A stretch of 13,345 nt of DNA from the NCBI GenBank assembly GCA_900551015.1, contig URUI01000057.1, positions 1-13,345 of the forward strand, read 5' to 3'. This DNA comes from an uncultured Collinsella sp. GTDB taxonomy: Bacteria; Actinomycetota; Coriobacteriia; Coriobacteriales; Coriobacteriaceae. Both the position numbers and the translations under genes were made by a program. Shown here piece by piece: positions 1 through 7,275 of the stretch. Each line of letters begins with the position of its first letter. The stretch's first letter is position 1. The notes beneath the pieces are model-generated. The model did no database searches. It saw only the letters and a list, made by a program, of their open reading frames with translations, and was not told the DNA's origin.

Positions 1-195
1 CCCGCACCGGCTCCTGCCGCTGCTCCCGCGGCCGGCACATGGACCTGCAGCTGCGGCACCACCAACACCGGCAAGTTCTGCTCCGAGTGTGGCAGTCCCG
101 CACCCGCCCCGGCACCGGCCAAGTGGTTCTGCCCCAACTGCGGCAGCGAAAACGGCGGCAAGTTCTGCAGCAACTGCGGAACGCCCAGGCCCTAG
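1..195 (+). CDS. C-terminal end of a double zinc-ribbon protein (partial)
   Basis: The first frame is open from the window edge to a TAG at 193-195, giving 64 visible residues. It starts with a Pro/Ala-rich linker and then carries two short zinc-ribbon modules. The first has a CSC pair and a CSEC pair, and the second has CPNC and CSNC pairs, each second pair preceded by Lys-Phe. They are separated by a second Ala-Pro linker. Such paired ribbons at the C-terminus after Ala/Pro linkers are common in bacterial SPFH/band-7 (virion-core-like) proteins and other zinc-ribbon membrane proteins. That family link is only an inference, since the diagnostic N-terminal part lies outside the window. The ribbons probably bind Zn and serve protein contacts rather than catalysis. 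The next gene starts 80 bases downstream, with a possible hairpin between them. Confidence 0.75.
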   Translation, partial: PAPAPAAAPAAGTWTCSCGTTNTGKFCSECGSPAPAPAPAKWFCPNCGSENGGKFCSNCGTPRP

Positions 196-214
196 CCCCT
201 CTATCTGGTAATTG

Positions 215-243
215 GCGGGGGATCCGCCACCCCCGCATTTGCT
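215..243 (+). terminator. Possible terminator after the zinc-ribbon gene
   Basis: GCGGGGG (215-221) pairs with CCCCCGC (230-236) around an 8-base loop and is followed by ATTTGCTT. The stem is strong but the U-tract is weak, so this may end or only attenuate transcription into the lipoprotein gene. Confidence 0.4.
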
Positions 244-262
244 TCTATGGGTTTCGTTCGAT

Positions 263-270
263 AAAGGAGG
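263..270 (+). promoter_or_regulatory. Ribosome binding site that fixes the lipoprotein start
   Basis: AAAGGAGG lies 5 bases before the ATG at 276. The next in-frame ATG upstream (39) overlaps the zinc-ribbon gene and has no such site, so 276 is the start. Confidence 0.85.
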
Positions 271-275
271 ACACC

Positions 276-1118
276 ATGAAGACAACGTTCAAAAAGTCCG
301 TACTCGCATTTCTGACATGCGTCCTTGCGCTCGCCTTTGCCCTGACGGGCTGCAGCGGCGGCGGCAAAGACCCCAAGGCCAACTTCGTCGGCAGCTGGGA
401 ACTCTCGGGTGGAACCATGGAGGGCGAAGAGCTGACCGATGAGTACATGAAGATGCTCGAGGATTGGGGTGTGCACTGTGTCCTGATTCTCGATGAGGAT
501 GGTACAGGTGCCCTCGACCTGTTCCTTGAAGTCGTCGACCTTAAATGGGAGGCAAAGGACGCCACCACCGTAACCATCACCGCCGAAGACGAGTCGCATG
601 ACATGAAGCTCAAGGACGGCAAGCTCATCCTCGAAGAGGATGACGGCAATCTTGTCTTTACCAAGTCCGACAAGGACCTGTCCGGCACGGTGAAGAAGGA
701 TCGCGAGGCGGCCGAGAAGGAAGAAGAGATCGACGAGGCCGTCGAAGACGACGACGTCCAGAAGATTGAAATCTCCCCCGCCGCCACCGTTGCCGATGAC
801 GACCTGTGCACCATCACCATCACCGAGAAGTTCAAGGACGAGTGGGGCGACATCGGCTTTGTCGTCAACATCACCAACAAGAGCGACAAGGACCTGACCT
901 TCTACGCTCCTTCCGGCAAGACCAACGTCAACGGCACCATGAAGGAACCCTGGTTCTCGGCTCACCTGATGCCCGGCACCAACGCCACTGAGGAATTCAC
1001 GTTCTCGAACGGCACGCTCGATAGCCTTGACGACCTGGTCAACACGACCATCGGCATCGACGCCTACCTGACCGATTCCTACGAGGACGTCGCCTCCTAC
1101 AGCGCAACCATCGCGTAG
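276..1118 (+). CDS. Secreted lipoprotein with lipocalin-like N-domain and Ig-like C-domain
   Basis: A 280-residue protein. Residues 1-26 form a classic lipoprotein signal peptide: Lys-rich start, a hydrophobic core and the lipobox LTGC with the lipidated Cys26, followed by a Ser/Gly linker. It should be anchored on the outside of the membrane. Residues 37-131 (from NFVGSWELSGG to LVFTKSD) resemble lipocalin-like or DUF5640-type beta domains found in actinobacterial and clostridial lipoproteins. A charged acidic segment at 139-163 links to a second beta-rich domain (164-280) with a conserved-looking core (GFVVNITNKSDKDLTFY), like DUF5067-type extracellular Ig-like domains. No catalytic motif is visible. 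The gene is single, follows the zinc-ribbon gene by 80 bases and ends in a strong terminator. Its function is unknown; a role in cell-envelope binding or sensing would be a guess. Confidence 0.8.
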   Translation: MKTTFKKSVLAFLTCVLALAFALTGCSGGGKDPKANFVGSWELSGGTMEGEELTDEYMKMLEDWGVHCVLILDEDGTGALDLFLEVVDLKWEAKDATTVTITAEDESHDMKLKDGKLILEEDDGNLVFTKSDKDLSGTVKKDREAAEKEEEIDEAVEDDDVQKIEISPAATVADDDLCTITITEKFKDEWGDIGFVVNITNKSDKDLTFYAPSGKTNVNGTMKEPWFSAHLMPGTNATEEFTFSNGTLDSLDDLVNTTIGIDAYLTDSYEDVASYSATIA

Positions 1119-1135
1119 CGGTAGACCACGACAGC

Positions 1136-1159
1136 CGCGGATTGGCGGACACATCCGCG
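1136..1159 (+). repeat. Small inverted repeat before the terminator
   Basis: CGCGGAT (1136-1142) and ATCCGCG (1153-1159) can form a 7-bp hairpin between the lipoprotein stop codon and the main terminator. It may be only an accessory 3'-end structure. Confidence 0.4.
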
Positions 1160-1165
1160 CACACC

Positions 1166-1208
1166 AGACGGGGCCGCAGGAGATGATCCTGCGGCCCCGT
1201 CGCTTTTA
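1166..1208 (+). terminator. Strong rho-independent terminator of the lipoprotein gene
   Basis: A perfect 15-bp GC-rich stem (1167-1181 with 1187-1201), a 5-base loop and a following GCTTTTA. On the minus strand the same stem lies beyond the response-regulator stop codon but lacks a good U-tract there. It mainly serves the plus strand and may help insulate the convergent operon. Confidence 0.85.
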
Positions 1209-1227
1209 TGCCGATGCGCAACGAGCG

Positions 1228-1848
1228 CTAGCGCTCCATGTTGGGAACGATGCTACCCTCGGTCACCGCATGCACGGCCAGGCGCATGATGTTGTCGTAG
1301 CCGGTCTTGCTCAGGATCTCCGAGATGCGGCGCTTGATGGTGCCCTCACTCATAAACAGCTCGGCCGCGATCTCGCGACGACTTTTGCCCTCGCAGGCAA
1401 GGCGCAAAATCGATAGCTCGACATCGTCGAGGGCTGCTGTACCCGAAAAAATGCTCTCGGGCGGCTTGGGAAACGTGCAGTAGCCAGCCAACGTGGAGCG
1501 CATCACGGCGAATAGCTCGTCGATACCGACGTTCTTGTACACAAAGCTATCGACGCCCGCCTCGCGGGCCTGATCGACAAAGGTGATCTCGGGCATGCCT
1601 GTCATGATAATGATGCGACACTCGGGCAGCTGCTCCTTGATGCGTGCCGCCGCCACGATGCCGTTTGAATCGTGTTCGGTGCACACGTCCATCAGTATCA
1701 TGTCCGGGCGCTCCTTGAGCGCGACACCCAAGGCCTCGGAGGCATCGGCGATCGCGGCAACGACGGTCATATCGGGCTGGTCGCCAACGGAGCGCGCCAG
1801 GCTCTCGCGCAGGATGGCCTGATCTTCGACAATTAACACGCGGATCAT
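1228..1848 (-). CDS. LuxR/NarL-type response regulator
   Basis: A 206-residue two-component response regulator. Residues 1-120 form the receiver domain, with acidic pocket residues E8 and D9, phospho-acceptor D54 (in ILMD), T83 (IMTG) and K105 (VYKN), all in the expected places. Residues 137-200 form a LuxR-type helix-turn-helix, recognisable from ELSILRLACEGKSRREIAAEL and MSEGTIKRRISEIL. It should bind DNA as a dimer once phosphorylated by the neighbouring kinase. The ATG overlaps the kinase stop as ATGA (1845-1848), so translation is coupled, and AAAGGAG lies just upstream inside the kinase gene. It is the last gene of the operon. Its target genes cannot be told from the sequence. Confidence 0.95.
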   Translation of the reverse strand: MIRVLIVEDQAILRESLARSVGDQPDMTVVAAIADASEALGVALKERPDMILMDVCTEHDSNGIVAAARIKEQLPECRIIIMTGMPEITFVDQAREAGVDSFVYKNVGIDELFAVMRSTLAGYCTFPKPPESIFSGTAALDDVELSILRLACEGKSRREIAAELFMSEGTIKRRISEILSKTGYDNIMRLAVHAVTEGSIVPNMER

Positions 1849-3344
1849 GAGTTTCTCCTTTGGGACGTGTCGTTGGCGTTAAGCGGAATGGATACCGTAA
1901 GCGTAAAGGGCGGGGTGGCGTGGACCTCTAGGCTGCCACCCAGATCTTGCGCGACATGCCTCATACCTGGGATTCCCGTTCCCTCGCGATACGATACGGG
2001 GGCCGGGGACCCGTCGTTAGAAATCGTCATGTGCGCGACGGCGTCAGCATCCGTCCTCTCCTGCCACAAGCGCACATGGACCCGATGCGCCTGCGCATGC
2101 TTGGTGGCGTTGGTCGAGGCCTCGCGGATAATCTGCAAAAAGGCAGCGGCGACACGCGCGTCCTCAGGCAGCGCACCCTCAACATCGATCTGCACGCTCA
2201 CCAGGCCAAAAGCATGGACGATATCGCCCAGTTGCTCTGCCGGTTCGGTGTCGCCCCCGCTGCGCAGATCGGCAGCGATTGAGCGCAGCAGCGGGTCGAT
2301 CTGCTCGAGCGACTCGTCGTCCAAGCGCCCCTCCTCCAAATAGCGATGAAGGATTGATAGGCGCTGGCCGATCACATCGTGAACGCGGGCGCGCATGCGC
2401 AGATAGGCCGCATTGTCGGCAACTTTTTTGACTTCTTCGATCTGGGCCTGGAGCTCTTGGCCCGCAAGCTCAAGCAGGTGGTTGGCCTGCGCCAGGCGGT
2501 CATGCGCATGCGCATACTCTGTCACGTCCAGACCGATTATGCGCTCGAACGAACGGCCCGAGACCATAACGCCATCGCACACAAACAGGCGAATCTCGGC
2601 GGGAGAAACCTCGACCACCGCACGCGCCTCACCAAAGCGGTCCAGGCTGATCCGCACGCGGTTCTTACCGCCTTCGGGCATTTGCATGCTGAGCTTGCGC
2701 AGGTCGTTCCATGTACCGCTCATATCGCCTAGGTCGGTGGGCATATGAAGCTCCACCAGGTTTTTGCGCATGCAGCGGTTCATGAGCAGTGGACGGCCCC
2801 TCGAGTCCAGATACAGGATGCCCACGGGAATCACGTTGATGGTTTCAATCGTCGAGAACGCGGTGATGTCCTCTTGGCGGTTACGGACGTCCATCAAGAG
2901 CGCCGCGATGGAGCGGAACAGGAAAAACGCACCCTCTGCGACAAGGACAACGGCCCACGCCGAGCCCATGGCAAAAACCACCGGCGGTGTAACGGCGACA
3001 ACAAGCAGCAGCTCGGCCAGCATGACAGGGCGACGATAGTGCACCATAAGCACCACGCCATAGGCAAAGATCGCGGCATTGAGCCACAGCACTCCGCCCA
3101 TTGCCCTGGCGCAAACGTCAAGCGGCGCCACCAGATACGAGCCAGACGACGCGAATAAGATGAGCGCCGAAATCATCAGGTGAAGCACAAGGCTCGTCTC
3201 GTAGGCACAAATCACCTTACGGTTATAGGACGAGCGGCGCGATGCGATGAGCGGGACGTGGATCGTCTGCAGACACGCAGCCAGGGCAAAGACAACATCG
3301 AGCGCAACGATTTGGGGAAGGATGAGCGAAATCTGCATCGTCAC
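1845..3344 (-). CDS. Membrane sensor histidine kinase, HisKA_3/NarX-DegS type
   Basis: About 499 residues. The N-terminal 150 residues contain about five membrane segments (roughly 6-30, 52-74, 82-102, 106-125, 128-148). Residues 165-275 look like a PAS-type sensory domain (IETINVIPVGILYLD start, IIGLDVTEYAHAHDRLAQ end), followed by a coiled coil (280-312). The dimerisation/phospho-acceptor box is RARVHDVIGQRLS with His322. The ATPase shows the N-box IIREASTNATKHA (406-417), an SNDGS turn (442-446), GTGIPGM (455-461) and LGGSLEV. All hallmark residues of an active kinase are present. The start given is a GTG whose GTGA overlaps the stop of the upstream sensor; an ATG two codons later (3338) is also possible. 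It is expected to phosphorylate D54 of the downstream regulator. Confidence 0.92.
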   Translation of the reverse strand: MTMQISLILPQIVALDVVFALAACLQTIHVPLIASRRSSYNRKVICAYETSLVLHLMISALILFASSGSYLVAPLDVCARAMGGVLWLNAAIFAYGVVLMVHYRRPVMLAELLLVVAVTPPVVFAMGSAWAVVLVAEGAFFLFRSIAALLMDVRNRQEDITAFSTIETINVIPVGILYLDSRGRPLLMNRCMRKNLVELHMPTDLGDMSGTWNDLRKLSMQMPEGGKNRVRISLDRFGEARAVVEVSPAEIRLFVCDGVMVSGRSFERIIGLDVTEYAHAHDRLAQANHLLELAGQELQAQIEEVKKVADNAAYLRMRARVHDVIGQRLSILHRYLEEGRLDDESLEQIDPLLRSIAADLRSGGDTEPAEQLGDIVHAFGLVSVQIDVEGALPEDARVAAAFLQIIREASTNATKHAQAHRVHVRLWQERTDADAVAHMTISNDGSPAPVSYREGTGIPGMRHVAQDLGGSLEVHATPPFTLTVSIPLNANDTSQRRNS

Positions 3345-5224
3345 TCACCCGCCCTCGGCATCAAGACGATCATGCGCAGCTGGCCGGGCTCGCCCTCAAG
3401 GCGGTATGCCACGTTGCGCCCTTGCAGAGCGCTTTCGAGCTCTTGCGCAGCGGGCGTCTGCGAAAGATCTTCATCATCGTTGGAAAAAAGCGTGGCGCGC
3501 AGCTCGACACTGCACCGGTCATGGTCGCCCAAGTGATACATAAGCGCCGGATGGTCGGTGGTGTAGGCAAAAAACGCAAAGTCATACACGCAGTCGTACA
3601 GGGCGCTTACCGTACTGGCGTGCATCGGGCGCCGTATGGCGATAATCGAGGCGCAATCGACATCGATGGTGCGCAGGTCACTTGCGAGCTCGTTGGCGAT
3701 GAGCTGAATGCGGTCGCGGTCAAAACCGCTCTCCCCGTGCTGTGCCAACGTGAGCGACCCCTTGCGTTTGCAATAGGCGACGAGCATCTTGGCGCGCTGC
3801 AGCATGCGGTAACGCTCGTGCGAAGATGCCTCATCGGTCAACGGCGGCAGCGAGCTCAGCAGGTCGTACATCCCTTCGAGCGCACGGGCAAGCGCTTGGT
3901 CCACGTCTTGGACCAGCAAGGTCTCGGCCTCTTGATCTGCCAGGTGCGTCTTAAGGTCGTAGTCGGCGGCGAGCAGCTCGTTTTGACGCTGCAGTTCCAT
4001 GCGACGATGTGCCAGTTCACGGTTAAGCTCGTTGAGATCCGACACGTCTTGGGCAAGCAGGGCCGATCCGCCCAGCAGTGGAAAGGCACGGTACACCACA
4101 TCGGGATCGGACGCCACAGCAAAGGCATGGGCGTGGCCGTGCTCCTGGGTCCGCAACTCCTCGCGCACGCCTACCGGCATTGGCTTTGACGCCGGCGTGG
4201 CATAGACTTCCTGCAGGTCGCGCGTTAGAACTTTGAGGTCGAGCGGCAAGGTGTCGAAGATGCCGGCGATGTCGTGATACGACGGAATGACACCGCAATC
4301 GAGACAGATTTCCATCGCCACCACGCACAGGACGCAATAGACGAGCGAAAAGTTGAGCCTCCATGCCCAGGGCACGCGCAACGCATACGAGACGGCAAAG
4401 AATGCGCCACCCAGCAGTACGAGCGCCGCCGTGCCCGAGAAACGCTGAATACGAAAAGACGAGGACCGTCCTACCAAGATAAAAAAGGCAACGAAGTTAA
4501 AGGCTGTCCATACCAGAACGGTACCGTAGCCCCAACCATATGTGTAATCGTTGCTCCAGGTTCCACTCGATCGATCGAAATGGAAGACCTGCTGATGAAC
4601 ATCGTTAGTAAGCACAAAGCCGATAAGCAGGACAGCCATGACCCACAAAACGGTGCGGTACCGACGCCCCATACGATGCTGTTCCAAACCCGCGAGGCGC
4701 AGACCGCACAGCTGGTAGATCAGCGGAATGAGCGTCATGGGCACGTAGTACAGGTACCACAGCACGGTGGCATAGAACGGCGTGAACGACTTATATTTGA
4801 GGATGACCTCGATCATCCACAGGGCACAAATGGCGGCGATGGCAACAAGGCGGCGGCGCAAGACGTAGTCCAAGCAGCGTAGGTACGCCAACACACCCCA
4901 GATTGAAAATGCAATTGCGGCGACAAGCAGCGGGAGAGAGCTCGAGTGGACGAGCGCATCCACGACCTCTTCGGACACCTCGCTATAGGCGGGCACGGCG
5001 TTAGAAAGTTTGGGGTCGAAGGCGAACAGCGCCGGCAAGACTGCCAAAACCATGAGGAACAGCGCGGTGATGGCGCCGGCGATAGCAAAGACGCGGTGAC
5101 GGTACACCCGATGTGTTATGCCAACAAGGAATCGCGGCATGGCGAAGAGCCTGCCGCCCCTAAGATCCGCCACGGGCGCGGATCGGGCGGTCGCGTGGCC
5201 GATATGTCGCTCGCGGGTACCCAT
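3341..5224 (-). CDS. 8-TM sensor protein with degenerate kinase-like C-terminus
   Basis: Up to 627 residues. Eight membrane segments span about 44-310, followed by CGVIPSYHDIAGIF (310-323), a linker typical of proteins with a histidine-kinase N-terminal 7TM region. Residues 375-395 may be the end of a PAS-like fold. A coiled coil (395-450) leads to an RYRMLQRAKMLVAYCKRKGSL helix, a pattern I associate with kinase-like partners in Gram-positive sensors. No phospho-acceptor H-box and no ATPase N- or G-box can be found in the last 180 residues. It therefore probably senses a signal and controls the kinase encoded immediately downstream (4-base overlap) rather than phosphorylating by itself. The start is uncertain. 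The ATG at 5224 has no clear ribosome site, and Met29 (ATG at 5140) just before the hydrophobic part is a plausible alternative. The ligand is unknown. Confidence 0.8.
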   Translation of the reverse strand: MGTRERHIGHATARSAPVADLRGGRLFAMPRFLVGITHRVYRHRVFAIAGAITALFLMVLAVLPALFAFDPKLSNAVPAYSEVSEEVVDALVHSSSLPLLVAAIAFSIWGVLAYLRCLDYVLRRRLVAIAAICALWMIEVILKYKSFTPFYATVLWYLYYVPMTLIPLIYQLCGLRLAGLEQHRMGRRYRTVLWVMAVLLIGFVLTNDVHQQVFHFDRSSGTWSNDYTYGWGYGTVLVWTAFNFVAFFILVGRSSSFRIQRFSGTAALVLLGGAFFAVSYALRVPWAWRLNFSLVYCVLCVVAMEICLDCGVIPSYHDIAGIFDTLPLDLKVLTRDLQEVYATPASKPMPVGVREELRTQEHGHAHAFAVASDPDVVYRAFPLLGGSALLAQDVSDLNELNRELAHRRMELQRQNELLAADYDLKTHLADQEAETLLVQDVDQALARALEGMYDLLSSLPPLTDEASSHERYRMLQRAKMLVAYCKRKGSLTLAQHGESGFDRDRIQLIANELASDLRTIDVDCASIIAIRRPMHASTVSALYDCVYDFAFFAYTTDHPALMYHLGDHDRCSVELRATLFSNDDEDLSQTPAAQELESALQGRNVAYRLEGEPGQLRMIVLMPRAGE

Positions 5225-5310
5225 AGTGCTTTTAGTGTACCGACAGGCGGGCCCAAAAAGCGGGCCACATGTCCCAAAATCCGCCGACGGCGAGGGACGT
5301 CGCCAGCGAC

Positions 5311-5339
5311 TAGTCGTTTAAGAACGTCCCCAATGACTA
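5311..5339. repeat. Palindromic element, copy 1 (loop TAAGAACGTCCCC)
   Basis: Arms TAGTCGTT (5311-5318) and AATGACTA (5332-5339) pair with one mismatch around a 13-base loop. The loop differs by one base from that of the copy at 5452-5480, although the arms are unrelated. It looks like a REP-type intergenic repeat. Confidence 0.65.
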
Positions 5340-5377
5340 AGACAAAACGAGCGAGGTTTTTTGGACGCCCAAATGGC

Positions 5378-5441
5378 GAGAGTGGATAATCTCCCACTTT
5401 GAGCCCACAAACAGGCTAAAAACGGGAGATTATCCACTCTC
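5378..5441. repeat. Perfect 18-bp inverted repeat with nested inner stem
   Basis: The arm GAGAGTGGATAATCTCCC (5378-5395) is exactly reversed and complemented at 5424-5441. The 28-base loop contains an inner AGCC...GGCT pair. It has no U-tract on either side, so it is not a standard terminator. A mobile or REP-like palindrome is the likeliest nature. Confidence 0.75.
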
Positions 5442-5451
5442 ATTCTGCGGG

Positions 5452-5480
5452 CACTCATTTAAGTACGTCCCCAATGAGTG
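5452..5480. repeat. Palindromic element, copy 2 (loop TAAGTACGTCCCC)
   Basis: Perfect 8-bp arms CACTCATT (5452-5459) and AATGAGTG (5473-5480) enclose a 13-base loop. The loop is the same as in copy 1 at 5311-5339 except for one base. Confidence 0.7.
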
Positions 5481-5497
5481 CTTTCACTTCTTTTAAC

Positions 5498-5536
5498 AAA
5501 ACGCCTGGCGGGCATTAACTGCTCGCCGGGCGTTTT
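5498..5536 (-). terminator. Terminator downstream of the 6-phospho-beta-glucosidase gene
   Basis: A 16-position stem (5498-5513 with 5521-5536) with a 7-base loop, AAAA on one side and TTTT on the other, lies about 30 bases past the stop at 5566. It can act in both directions. On the plus strand the two imperfect positions are G-U wobbles, while on the minus strand they are mismatches. Confidence 0.8.
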
Positions 5537-5565
5537 GGTTAGGAGGCTATGGTTGTTGGGAAGCC

Positions 5566-6996
5566 TTAGGCCAGGTCCTCACCATTCGTTTCAATGACAT
5601 GCTTGTACCAGTGAAAGCTCTTCTTTTTGGAACGCTTGAGGGTGCCGTTGCCCGCATCATCGCGGTCGACATAGATAAAGCCGTAGCGCTTGGACATCTC
5701 GCCCGTGCCGGCAGACACCAGGTCGATCGGGCCCCAGGTGGTGTAGCCCAGCAGGTCAACGCCGTCCTCGGTCACCGCATCGCGCATCGCGGCGATATGC
5801 TGGCGCAGGTAGTCGATACGGTAGTCGTCGTTGATGGAGCCATCCTCCTCGACAACATCCTTGGCGCCCAGGCCGTTCTCGACCACAAACAGCGGCTTCT
5901 GATAACGGTCGTACAGGTCGTTGAGGGTGATGCGGAAGCCCAGCGGATCGATGGCCCAGCCCCACTGGCTCTCCTGCAGGTAGGGGTTCTTGGCGCCGGC
6001 GAAGGCGTTGCCCTGGGTGCGCTCGACATCGGGGTTATCGGCACCGGCGGAGCAACGGGTGCTGTAATAGCTAAAGCTGATGAAGTCGACGGTGTTGGCG
6101 GCCAGGATCTCGCGGTCCTCGTCCGTCATGCCCACATCGATGCCCAGACGCTCGAGCTTCTTGACGGCATAGGCCGGGTAGTAACCGCGGCTCTGAACGT
6201 CGACGAAGAAATAGTTGCTCTGGTTGTCAATCTGCGCCTGGCGCACATCGCCCGGACGGCAGCTGTAGGGGTAGTAGCTACCTGCGGCAAGCATGCAACC
6301 GATCTTGACCTCAGGGTCGATCTCGTGAGCGATCTTGGTTGCCCAAGCGCTGGCGACGAGCTCGTTGTGGGCGGCCAGGTACTCGACGGCCTCCTTGTTC
6401 TCGCCCTCCTCAAAGACCAGACCGGCACCCATAAACGGCAGGTGCAGGATCATATTGATCTCGTTGAAGGTAAGCCAGTACTTTACCAGGCCCTTGTAGC
6501 GGGTGAAGATCGTGGTCGCGAGGTTCTTGTAGAAGTCGATGAGCTTGCGGTTGCGCCAGCCGCCGTACTCCTTGATGAGGTGAATCGGGCAGTCGAAGTG
6601 CGTGATGGTCACGAGCGGCTCGATGCCGTGCGCCTGGCACTCGCGGAACACGTCCTCGTAGAAGGCCAGGCCGGCCTCGTTGGGCTCAGTCTCGTCGCCG
6701 TTGGGGAAGATGCGGGTCCACGCCAGGCTCATGCGGAAGGTCTTAAAGCCCATCTCGGCAAAGAGGGCGATGTCCTCCTTGTAATGGTGATAGAAATCGA
6801 TGCCGGTCTGCGCGGGATAGTAATAGCCGTCCTCAAAGTCGAGCATCTTGCGCTGGCCGGAGACCACCGCATAGCGCTCGGGGCCGTGCGGTGCCACATC
6901 CACGTTGGCCAGGCCGCGGCCGTCCACGTCGTAAGCGCCCTCGCACTGGTTGGCAGCCGTCGCGCCGCCCCACAGGAAGTCTTTACGGAAAGCCAT
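5566..6996 (-). CDS. 6-phospho-beta-glucosidase, glycoside hydrolase family 1
   Basis: A 476-residue cytoplasmic enzyme of the usual GH1 length. The N-terminal signature FLWGGATAANQCEGA (7-21), the acid/base Glu179 in TFNEIN and the nucleophile Glu373 in VVENGLG are all intact. Near the C-terminus, DLVSAGTGEMSKRYGFIYVD (425-444) carries the Ser, Lys and Tyr that hold the 6-phosphate in BglA/AscB-like enzymes, so the substrate is a phosphorylated beta-glucoside delivered by a PTS rather than a free glycoside. The ATG at 6996 follows AAAGGA by a suitable distance. The gene appears to be transcribed alone from a promoter at 7033-7061 and ends at the 5498-5536 terminator. A matching EIIBC permease lies about 2.2 kb away (9195-10565) on the same strand, which supports a shared pathway. 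The exact sugar (cellobiose, arbutin, salicin or similar) is not known. Confidence 0.95.
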   Translation of the reverse strand: MAFRKDFLWGGATAANQCEGAYDVDGRGLANVDVAPHGPERYAVVSGQRKMLDFEDGYYYPAQTGIDFYHHYKEDIALFAEMGFKTFRMSLAWTRIFPNGDETEPNEAGLAFYEDVFRECQAHGIEPLVTITHFDCPIHLIKEYGGWRNRKLIDFYKNLATTIFTRYKGLVKYWLTFNEINMILHLPFMGAGLVFEEGENKEAVEYLAAHNELVASAWATKIAHEIDPEVKIGCMLAAGSYYPYSCRPGDVRQAQIDNQSNYFFVDVQSRGYYPAYAVKKLERLGIDVGMTDEDREILAANTVDFISFSYYSTRCSAGADNPDVERTQGNAFAGAKNPYLQESQWGWAIDPLGFRITLNDLYDRYQKPLFVVENGLGAKDVVEEDGSINDDYRIDYLRQHIAAMRDAVTEDGVDLLGYTTWGPIDLVSAGTGEMSKRYGFIYVDRDDAGNGTLKRSKKKSFHWYKHVIETNGEDLA

Positions 6997-7032
6997 GCAT
7001 CAATCCTTTCACACGCTGTTTGTCGTGGCTTC

Positions 7033-7061
7033 AGTATCCCCGTAAGCAGCGCGCTACTCAA
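7033..7061 (-). promoter_or_regulatory. Candidate promoter of the 6-phospho-beta-glucosidase gene
   Basis: On the minus strand, TTGAGT (-35, 7056-7061) and GATACT (-10, 7033-7038) are separated by 17 bases. Each matches the sigma-70 consensus at 4 of 6 positions. The transcript would start about 30 bases before the ATG, leaving room for the AAAGGA ribosome site. Confidence 0.5.
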
Positions 7062-7139
7062 CGGCAACGGCGCAGGTCGACACTTCTTTTCGCACACGGC
7101 GGCCCGGCAGCCGCCCCTGCCTGACACTTTCTGATACCG

Positions 7140-7192
7140 CCGCCCCAAACCACCACAAAGGGGACAGGCACCTTTGTGGTGGTTTGGGGCGG
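7140..7192. repeat. Perfect 21-bp inverted repeat with GGGACAGGCAC loop
   Basis: The arms at 7140-7160 and 7172-7192 are exact reverse complements, with the 11-base loop 7161-7171 between them. No U-run follows on either strand. The loop begins with GGGAC, as do the loops of the 5311 and 5452 elements when read on the minus strand. It resembles REP-type palindromes. Confidence 0.8.
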
Positions 7193-7196
7193 TTTG

Positions 7197-7251
7197 TCTC
7201 GATCTGTAACAGGTAGGCAGCCAAAACCGGGCTTGGTGTTACAGATCGAGA
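7197..7251. repeat. Hairpin element of a tandem pair, copy A
   Basis: TCTCGATCTGTAAC (7197-7210) pairs perfectly with GTTACAGATCGAGA (7238-7251). The 27-base loop starts AGGTAG and on the minus strand contains AGCC...GGCT, an inner stem also present in the 5378-5441 element. Copy B follows 80 bases later. Confidence 0.75.
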
Positions 7252-7275
7252 TTTTCGGGCAGCCCCCCGCAGTTT

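Larger units (their letters stand above)
5225..5565. other. Gene-free gap rich in hairpin repeats
   Basis: No credible gene lies in these 341 bases. The gap holds two short palindromes with a shared loop (5311-5339, 5452-5480), a nested 18-bp inverted repeat (5378-5441) and the terminator downstream of the 6-phospho-beta-glucosidase gene (5498-5536). The promoter of the signalling operon should lie near 5225-5280 (minus strand). A TACACT box directly upstream of the 5224 start is the best -10 candidate, but no convincing -35 was seen. Confidence 0.7.

Noticed and set aside
39..275. N-terminal extension of the lipoprotein by 79 residues
   Set aside because: It overlaps the zinc-ribbon coding end in another frame and would bury the signal peptide. 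AAAGGAGG before 276 decides the start.
806..830. Run of His codons in an alternative frame (His-tag-like)
   Set aside because: It comes from a repeated ACCATC in the lipoprotein gene, which encodes Thr-Ile-Thr-Ile in the true frame.
201..1154. 317-residue frame opposite the lipoprotein gene
   Set aside because: The plus strand has a clear ribosome site, signal peptide, lipobox and terminator. The minus frame is Gly/Val-rich shadow sequence.
1223..1236. Perfect 14-bp palindrome GAGCGCTAGCGCTC over the response-regulator stop codon
   Set aside because: It lies at the end of the coding sequence, has no loop suited to a terminator and no U-tract, so chance is a sufficient explanation.
3422..4189. 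255-residue plus-strand frame inside the 8-TM sensor gene
   Set aside because: Antisense shadow of a gene with membrane segments and 4-base operon overlaps.
5599..7134. 511-residue open frame on the plus strand, opposite the 6-phospho-beta-glucosidase gene
   Set aside because: The minus-strand frame is a textbook GH1 enzyme. The plus frame is a low-complexity Val/Ala/Leu/Gly/Asp composition typical of an antisense shadow in GC-rich DNA, without a ribosome site or known motif.
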